DNA from: Rhizobium sp. 007 | Lineage (GTDB): Bacteria > Pseudomonadota > Alphaproteobacteria > Rhizobiales > Rhizobiaceae | NCBI RefSeq assembly: GCF_015353075.1 | Contig: NZ_CP064188.1 | Span: 1,922,001 to 1,986,000 of the forward strand | Length of the DNA stretch: 64,000 nucleotides | Direction: 5' to 3' | Shown: piece after piece, positions 58,745-64,000 of the stretch | Layout of the letters: each line of letters begins with the position of its first letter | Position numbering within the stretch: the stretch's first letter is position 1 | Made by a program: the position numbers and the translations under genes | The notes under the pieces: generated by a model | The model's input: the letters and a program-made list of their open reading frames with translations, nothing else | Told to the model about the DNA's origin: nothing | The model's database searches: none

Positions 58745-61700
58745 TCAATTCATTCCTCGTGCCTCGACGAAACTTCCCCGCGGTTCTTTTCGCACATAGA
58801 ATCCGTTCGGAATTGTCTCCTGCACCAATGGCACGTGAGAAATCAGACCCACCACGCGCCTCTGACCAACGAGATTGGTAAGCACCTGCAGGACCTGATC
58901 GAGCGTGCCGGACTCATTTTGGGTATCGAGACTCCCAAAACCTTCGTCGATGAAAATGGTGTCGAGCCGCACCTGCCCGCTCACGCTCTCGACGATATCA
59001 GAAAGACCAAGCGCCAAGGCCAAGGCGGCCATGAACGTCTCTCCACCTGACAGTGTCGACGTGGGACGTGCCTTACCGGTGTGTACGTCAAACACCCGGA
59101 TTCCAAGGCCGCGGCGCGAGCGGCCTGCTCCACCTTCGATTTCACGTTCGAGGCTGAAGCGGCCACCGCTCATAGGACCAAGCCGTTGGTTTGCTGCGAC
59201 CAGCACCTGGTCGAACATCGCACCGATCGCATAGGTCTCAAGGTCCAGCCGCAGCGGATTTTCAGCATTGAACAGGGCTGCAAGTGTTCGGAGCGAGGCC
59301 GTCTCAGTTTCGATCTCGTCGAGGCGCTTCAGTTGACCGGCGATATCGAGCTGAAGCTTCTCGAGTTGCCGTAGCCGCGCCTGCGCCTGGGCACGCGCCG
59401 TCTTGGCAAGATCGAGCATCTCGTCTGCTGTGTCATAAGCCTCTTGCAAAATACGGGTATCTGGCCGTTCGCGGCCCTCCACCGCGCGTCTCGAAGTGTC
59501 TTCGTTGCTATGCGCTATCGCCAATGCATTGCGGTAATCTGCGATCTCCTGAGCATCAGCCTCGATCGTGCCAATCAGCTGCTTGAAACCGTTGAATTGA
59601 GGTTCCGTCAAGCCGCTCTTCGCCAGACGGGCCTTGAACTCCGCTTGGGCCTTATCTCGGCGAACAATTGCATTCTCATACGCCTGCCTGGCCGCGTCTG
59701 CTGCCGTATTGGCAATGATCGCGGCTTCACGGGATCGGCGTGCAGCATCCTCCGCAACTCTTGCCGCATCCATTCGAGCTGCGAGCTGGCGTTCATGTTC
59801 GGCGAGCATGGCAATCAGAGCGTCCGGCGTCCGCAGGTCCTGGGGAACTGTTGCGATCGCCTGCTCGAACCTATCGCGCGCGAGCGCTTCATTGGTTTTC
59901 GATCTCTCGAACGCCGTGCGGAGGCTGTCGCGCTCCTGTTCCGTTGAGCCAATCTCGGTCGCTAATGTGGTCAGTGCGGCCTCAGCCTGGACGAGATCGA
60001 TCGCCGGGCCGAGCTCTTCGATCTGCCGGCCCAAGCCAGCAATCGCGGTGCGCAGATCGGCGGCCGGCTGTTCAGGCTTAGGGAGTGCACCCAGTCTTTC
60101 CTGGCGTTCCTGCCATTTCGCTTGCGCGGATGCGAAAAGGCGAGAAGCGTCCTGCTCGGACCTTTGCGCTGCCTCCCATTGGGCCTTCGCATCTCTAAAC
60201 GACTGATCGAGACCGGCATGCTCGGCCCTGCCGACAGCGGGAAGAGGGTGCTCGGTCGATCCGCAGACAGGGCAGGCCCCGCCCGCTGCAAGCTTGGCAG
60301 CCAAATGAATAGCTTGGGCCTCAGCAAGGGCAGCCTCTGCAGCGGCAAAGCGCGACCGCGCGGCCTGTGCCCACTGGACCGCCTCTTCGTTCCCCGCTTT
60401 CAACCCCTGCATTTCGACGCGCGCCCTGTCGGCGACGTCGAGAGCAGTCTGATGGAGCTCGGCTGTTTTAAGCTCATTTTCAACGAGCAATCGCTGATGG
60501 ACTAGCCGCTGGCGCGCGGCATCATTCTCCCGAGTGGATCCGAGTGCCCGCTCCTTTTCGAGTTTCCGGCCACGCATTTCCTCGATACGCGCCTCGACGC
60601 GATCGAAAGCCTTCTTCGCCTGCTGAACGGCCTTTAAGGCTGCATCCGCCTTTTGGGCATAAAGGCTTGCATCGGAAAGGGTCAGTTGATGGCGTCCAAT
60701 CCTACCGACCGCTTGCCGCAGGGCCTCAATTTCTCCCGATCTTTCCCGTTCCTCTTCGTGCATTCTGGCGGCGGCTCCAGCTTTTTCCGCCGCTGCGTTG
60801 TTTGCCTCCGCGGCCGCTCTCATTGTTTCCTCAGCTTCGAGACTTTCCGTCCCGGCACCTTTCGCGTGGCGCTCGACGTCCAGGAGCGCCTGGGCACGCT
60901 TGGCATTGTCGACGCGCTCCTGCAGTTCACGGATATGCTCAGCCTTTCCAATGAGGGCTTCGACATCCGACCTGGCTTTCTCGGCGGCTCGAAACTGGTC
61001 CTCGAGCTGACGGGCTGCAGCAAGTGCCGTCCGTGAAGCATCGAACGTCTGTGCGGCCGCCATCTCCTTCAGGGTTTCCGCGTCATGGACGACTTGCGCC
61101 TCGCCAATACCGGCCGCAAGCGCGTCGGGACTCTCAAAACCCTCGGCCGAAAGTCGCCCTGCGCACACTTCACGTTCTTGCCGAACCCGCCGCTCAGCTG
61201 CCGCCGCATCCTCCTTGAACTTTGCCGCCATGCGCCGATACATGGAAACATCAAAGAGCTCACGCAGGATCTCGAGCCGCTTATCGGTCTTTGCCGCCAT
61301 GAACGTCTCGAACTTGCCCTGTGGCAACAGCACGATCTGCCGGAATTGTTCAGCACCGTAGCCGAGGAGCTGGAACACAGCCTCTTTGACTGGACCGGTC
61401 TTCTTTTCCGCAATGACCTGGCCGGGGTTCGCGTCGGTCATGTCCTCGAGTGAAAGTCCGGTCGCGTCAAAAAGCCAGGCTTCATGGGTATCCCGGGTCT
61501 CACCGTCACCACGCTGTTTGGGCCGGGTCTGCTCCGGCCGCCGACGCAGAACATAGCGCTTGTCAGCGATATCGAATACGAACTCGACTTCGGTCGGAAC
61601 GCCGGGATCAGCATGATCGGAGCGAAGCGACGCTGTCTCTTGTTCAGCTTTAGCCGCCTCCCCGAACAGCGCGAAGGTCATGGCACTGAAGATCGATGAC

Positions 61701-61822
61701 TTGCCGGACCCTGTCGGCCCGTAGATGCCGAAAAGGCCCGAGGCAATTGCGTCACGGAAGTCCACCACGACCCTGCCGGCATAAGGACCGAATGCCTGCA
61801 TCGTCAGTCTGACCGGCCTCAT
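58745..61822 (-). CDS. sbcC: SbcC, SMC-like ATPase subunit of the SbcCD nuclease
   Basis: A 1025-residue Rad50-type protein. The N-terminal ATP site is GIYGPTGSGKSSIFSAMTF; long Ala/Glu-rich coiled coils follow from about 190 to 850, interrupted near residue 510 by the zinc hook GGACPVCGSTEHPLP. The C-terminal half-site has TLSGGETFMAALALALGLSD (signature) and DTIFIDEGFGSLD (Walker B). With SbcD it cuts hairpins and processes protein-blocked DNA ends. The ATG overlaps the sbcD stop as ATGA, the usual sbcDC order. Length is normal for the family. Confidence 0.95.
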   Translation of the reverse strand: MRPVRLTMQAFGPYAGRVVVDFRDAIASGLFGIYGPTGSGKSSIFSAMTFALFGEAAKAEQETASLRSDHADPGVPTEVEFVFDIADKRYVLRRRPEQTRPKQRGDGETRDTHEAWLFDATGLSLEDMTDANPGQVIAEKKTGPVKEAVFQLLGYGAEQFRQIVLLPQGKFETFMAAKTDKRLEILRELFDVSMYRRMAAKFKEDAAAAERRVRQEREVCAGRLSAEGFESPDALAAGIGEAQVVHDAETLKEMAAAQTFDASRTALAAARQLEDQFRAAEKARSDVEALIGKAEHIRELQERVDNAKRAQALLDVERHAKGAGTESLEAEETMRAAAEANNAAAEKAGAAARMHEEERERSGEIEALRQAVGRIGRHQLTLSDASLYAQKADAALKAVQQAKKAFDRVEARIEEMRGRKLEKERALGSTRENDAARQRLVHQRLLVENELKTAELHQTALDVADRARVEMQGLKAGNEEAVQWAQAARSRFAAAEAALAEAQAIHLAAKLAAGGACPVCGSTEHPLPAVGRAEHAGLDQSFRDAKAQWEAAQRSEQDASRLFASAQAKWQERQERLGALPKPEQPAADLRTAIAGLGRQIEELGPAIDLVQAEAALTTLATEIGSTEQERDSLRTAFERSKTNEALARDRFEQAIATVPQDLRTPDALIAMLAEHERQLAARMDAARVAEDAARRSREAAIIANTAADAARQAYENAIVRRDKAQAEFKARLAKSGLTEPQFNGFKQLIGTIEADAQEIADYRNALAIAHSNEDTSRRAVEGRERPDTRILQEAYDTADEMLDLAKTARAQAQARLRQLEKLQLDIAGQLKRLDEIETETASLRTLAALFNAENPLRLDLETYAIGAMFDQVLVAANQRLGPMSGGRFSLEREIEGGAGRSRRGLGIRVFDVHTGKARPTSTLSGGETFMAALALALGLSDIVESVSGQVRLDTIFIDEGFGSLDTQNESGTLDQVLQVLTNLVGQRRVVGLISHVPLVQETIPNGFYVRKEPRGSFVEARGMN

Positions 61823-62961
61823 ACCTCCGTCTCCACGCTTCGAAGATCAGAAAGGGCAGACCCGATCAACGCCAGCTCCGCGTCGACCGGGTCTTCGCTG
61901 CGAACCTGCGTCAGGAACTCCCGAATGACCTTTGCCGGATCATGCAGAGTGGCTTGCACCTTGATTTCGGACATGATGTCGAGCGCACGCTCATCTCGTG
62001 CATAAGTCAGCTGACAAGCATTCGGGTATAGCTCGCGAAGACGCTTCATCGGATCGATCAGCGGCGCATCATCCGTCAGCACTGCCTTGATGAAATCGGT
62101 CGATGGTTCCCCGTGCAGCAGGTCAGCGAACTTGCCGCGCAAGACCCTAACGCCCCGCGTAGGCGCGAATGGGAGTGCGGTGATCGCTTCCCTGCCCTGT
62201 TCATCGAGATCGACGAGGCTCATCGACTTTACGCTTCCAGCCTCGTCAAAACCGAAAGCCAGCGGCGCACCGGCATAGCGGATGTGCGGCATGCCAACCG
62301 AATGCGGCAGATGCAGGTGACCAAGCGCCACGTAGTGGGCGCCATCGAACATGTCGTGGCGAACCGTCTCAATGCCACCGACCCGCGCCAGCGGCCGCTC
62401 TCCTTCACTCGAACTGCCGCCCTCTACAAAGGCGTGGGCAACCACGACCCAGCGCGCTCCTTCCGGAACATGCCGCCGCGCCGCAGTGACCTGAGCCCGA
62501 ATGACATGTTCGGGCATTGCGATCGTCTCATCGCCGAAGCAGTCACGTGCGGCGAATTCGTAGCCGTATGGCAGGGCGGAAATGGCAACCGGACCAGCTG
62601 CGTCATGCAGGATCAGAGGTGTTTCGTCCGCCAAGAGCGGTCCGCGGATCAATGCTCGCCGTACGTCCGTCAGGACTGACATGGCGCCGATCCTGTCACC
62701 AGAATCATGATTGCCGGCAATCATGACCACGGCCGCTTCCGTCTCTCGCGCCACTCGGCCGAGAAAGTCATTGAATTGCCGCACCGAGGTTGCGGGAGGA
62801 GATGCGCGATCGAAAATGTCGCCGGCGATTATGAAGACATCGGGTCGGTGCGTGTTTATCGCTTGCAGGATCTGGTCGAGGATCGCCGCATGGTCATCCT
62901 CAAGCGACATGCCATGGAACTGACGCCCGAGATGCAAGTCCGCAGTGTGAAGCAGTCGCAT
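61819..62961 (-). CDS. sbcD: SbcD, nuclease subunit of SbcCD
   Basis: A 380-residue Mre11-type phosphoesterase. Metal-binding motifs occur in order: HTADLHLGRQF (Asp, His), IIAGDIFDRA (Asp), MIAGNHDSGDR (Asn, His), VVVAHAFV (His) and YVALGHLHLPH (His pair). The C-terminal part is the capping region that contacts SbcC. It is the first gene of the sbcDC pair, 76 bases from the divergent WYL-regulator gene, and the short shared promoter raises the possibility of joint control. Confidence 0.95.
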   Translation of the reverse strand: MRLLHTADLHLGRQFHGMSLEDDHAAILDQILQAINTHRPDVFIIAGDIFDRASPPATSVRQFNDFLGRVARETEAAVVMIAGNHDSGDRIGAMSVLTDVRRALIRGPLLADETPLILHDAAGPVAISALPYGYEFAARDCFGDETIAMPEHVIRAQVTAARRHVPEGARWVVVAHAFVEGGSSSEGERPLARVGGIETVRHDMFDGAHYVALGHLHLPHSVGMPHIRYAGAPLAFGFDEAGSVKSMSLVDLDEQGREAITALPFAPTRGVRVLRGKFADLLHGEPSTDFIKAVLTDDAPLIDPMKRLRELYPNACQLTYARDERALDIMSEIKVQATLHDPAKVIREFLTQVRSEDPVDAELALIGSALSDLRSVETEV

Positions 62962-63037
62962 GAGTAGATCCGTCTATTTTTTACATGTATAATTTTTAGA
63001 TGGACAGTCGCTCGCGAGTCAAGCTACTTTTCCCGCT

Positions 63038-63871
63038 ATGGAATTCGACGACCTGAAACATGCTCAGCGCGAGCGACTGATCTTTCTCGATCAGTGTCTG
63101 ACGTGGCGTGGCATGGCCAACCGGCGCGATCTGATCGACCGCTTTGACATCTCTACCGCTCAGGCAGCCCTCGACTTCCGCCTTTATCTTGAGCGCGCCA
63201 GGCATACGCCTCCCACCTACGATCCTGTGCGGAAGGCATATCTGGCAGCCCTCGACCACAAGCCTCTTGTCCCTTCCACATTGAACGAGGCTTTTGCGGC
63301 CGTGCTGGCTGAAAGCAACCTGCCCCTCTCTGTCGCCCTACCCCAGCCGGAACGTCGCGCTGATGCTTCTGTGGTGTCGCGTCTTTATCAAGCGATGAGG
63401 AACAGGTGGGCGATTCACGTCCAGTATACGTCGATGACGTCTGGTGCGGATGCCGGACAATGGATTGTCCCCACACATTTCGTGTCAGACGGCGAAAAAG
63501 TTCACGTGAGAGCCTTCAGCTTCAAGCATGAGGCGTATCGAACCTATCTGCCCATTCGCGTCAGCACCGGCAGTAGTTTTCAGACGCGTGCGCCGCCAGA
63601 GCAATTCCCCGACGACACGGATTGGAACACGCGGGCAAGGATATGGCTCGGGCCAAAAACCGGCCTCACACCGGAGCAGGCGGCCGTCGTGCGGACCGAA
63701 TACGGCTTCGAAGGTGAATTGCTCTGCGTCGAGACACGAAAAGCTCTCGAATTCTTTCTCGATCGCCGATGGGGTCTGGACCAGGAAGACGCCCGACTCG
63801 AGCGGGTAAGGACGGAGTACGATGACGACCTGGAGAAGACCACCGGGCGCCGGTCAGTCACGATCGGCTGA
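63038..63871 (+). CDS. WYL-domain regulator (BrxR/CapW-like)
   Basis: A 277-residue DNA-binding protein. The N-terminal winged helix spans about residues 6-75 (AQRERLIFLDQCLTWRGMANRRDLIDRFDISTAQAALDFRLYL), then a segment YDPVRKAYLAALDHKPL, a WYL domain at about 125-195 (WIVPTHFVSDGEKVHVRAFSFKHEAYRTYL) and a C-terminal WCX-like part. This layout matches the BrxR/CapW group, dimeric repressors that often control phage-defence genes. Here it faces sbcDC across 76 bases. Whether defence genes follow cannot be seen, as only about 130 bases remain before the window ends. Confidence 0.85.
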   Translation: MEFDDLKHAQRERLIFLDQCLTWRGMANRRDLIDRFDISTAQAALDFRLYLERARHTPPTYDPVRKAYLAALDHKPLVPSTLNEAFAAVLAESNLPLSVALPQPERRADASVVSRLYQAMRNRWAIHVQYTSMTSGADAGQWIVPTHFVSDGEKVHVRAFSFKHEAYRTYLPIRVSTGSSFQTRAPPEQFPDDTDWNTRARIWLGPKTGLTPEQAAVVRTEYGFEGELLCVETRKALEFFLDRRWGLDQEDARLERVRTEYDDDLEKTTGRRSVTIG

Positions 63872-64000
63872 CCGACTGGATGCGACCGAACGACCATATA
63901 GGCGATCGCGCTCAAGCGTTGTGTTCATTTATCCTGCACGTTGCGGCCCTTCGAGCAGGCGCCTCGATCGGCACATGCATTCTCGAGCACTGAGGCAGCG

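Noticed and set aside
1..64000. tRNA, rRNA, classic riboswitches, replication origin or prophage
   Set aside because: No cloverleaf, rRNA, conserved riboswitch core, repABC-like or phage structural sequence could be recognised by reading; a covariance-model scan was not possible.

Overview
The window looks like an accessory region (chromid, megaplasmid or catabolic island) of a high-GC alphaproteobacterium, most likely Rhizobiaceae (Rhizobium, Agrobacterium or Ensifer). This rests on protein resemblance, the density of ABC uptake systems and small catabolic operons, and the absence of ribosomal, tRNA or core replication genes. Many operons use ATGA stop/start overlaps. No taxonomic search could be run.

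Layout. 0.2-6.2 kb: an OmpR-type two-component pair, then a periplasmic molybdenum hydroxylase locus (cytochrome c, a tiny exported peptide, a 2Fe-2S subunit and a Tat-exported Mo subunit). 6.7-17.4 kb, minus strand: an eleven-gene unit led by a perfect HutC-like palindrome at 17394-17407. It contains a CoA-transferase, SDR, MaoC hydratase, HutC-like repressor, a histidine-ammonia-lyase homologue lacking the MIO-forming Ala-Ser-Gly, a betaine-type binding protein, an ornithine-cyclodeaminase homologue, a PhnD-like protein without a signal peptide, two permeases and an ATPase. 17.5-19.5 kb: a YeiH-type exporter divergent from a LysR regulator. 20.8-32.2 kb: a methylated-amine island with a cupin regulator, a folD remnant, dmmDABC, tmm, a PAS protein, tdm and an APC permease. 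32.3-37.9 kb: an IS110 scrap, an LplT-PlsC-acyl-ACP synthetase fusion, a frameshifted yiaA, pspA and a TetR gene with three operators. 38.4-46.1 kb: a sugar ABC transporter with PfkB kinase, class I aldolase and DeoR regulator. 46.3-55.1 kb: a LacI-controlled sugar locus with two Gfo/Idh/MocA dehydrogenases, two TIM-barrel enzymes, two hydrolases, an RPE-like epimerase and a ROK kinase. 55.2-58.6 kb: a Rieske-FAD reductase and decayed genes. 58.7-63.9 kb: sbcCD and a WYL regulator.

Main hypothesis. The 6.7-32.2 kb stretch reads as one nutritional route for a trimethylammonium imidazole such as ergothioneine or hercynine. The betaine-type ABC system would import it. The MIO-less lyase (ergothionase-like) would split it into trimethylamine and an imidazole acrylate (thiourocanate or urocanate), a plausible ligand for the HutC paralogue. 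CoA-transferase, MaoC and SDR could begin oxidation of the acrylate side chain. Tmm, Tdm and Dmm would strip the trimethylamine through TMAO and dimethylamine to methylamine, releasing formaldehyde. The YeiH-type exporter might handle sulfur oxyanions. Each enzyme family is recognisable in the sequence; the substrate and the linkage between the two blocks are inference.
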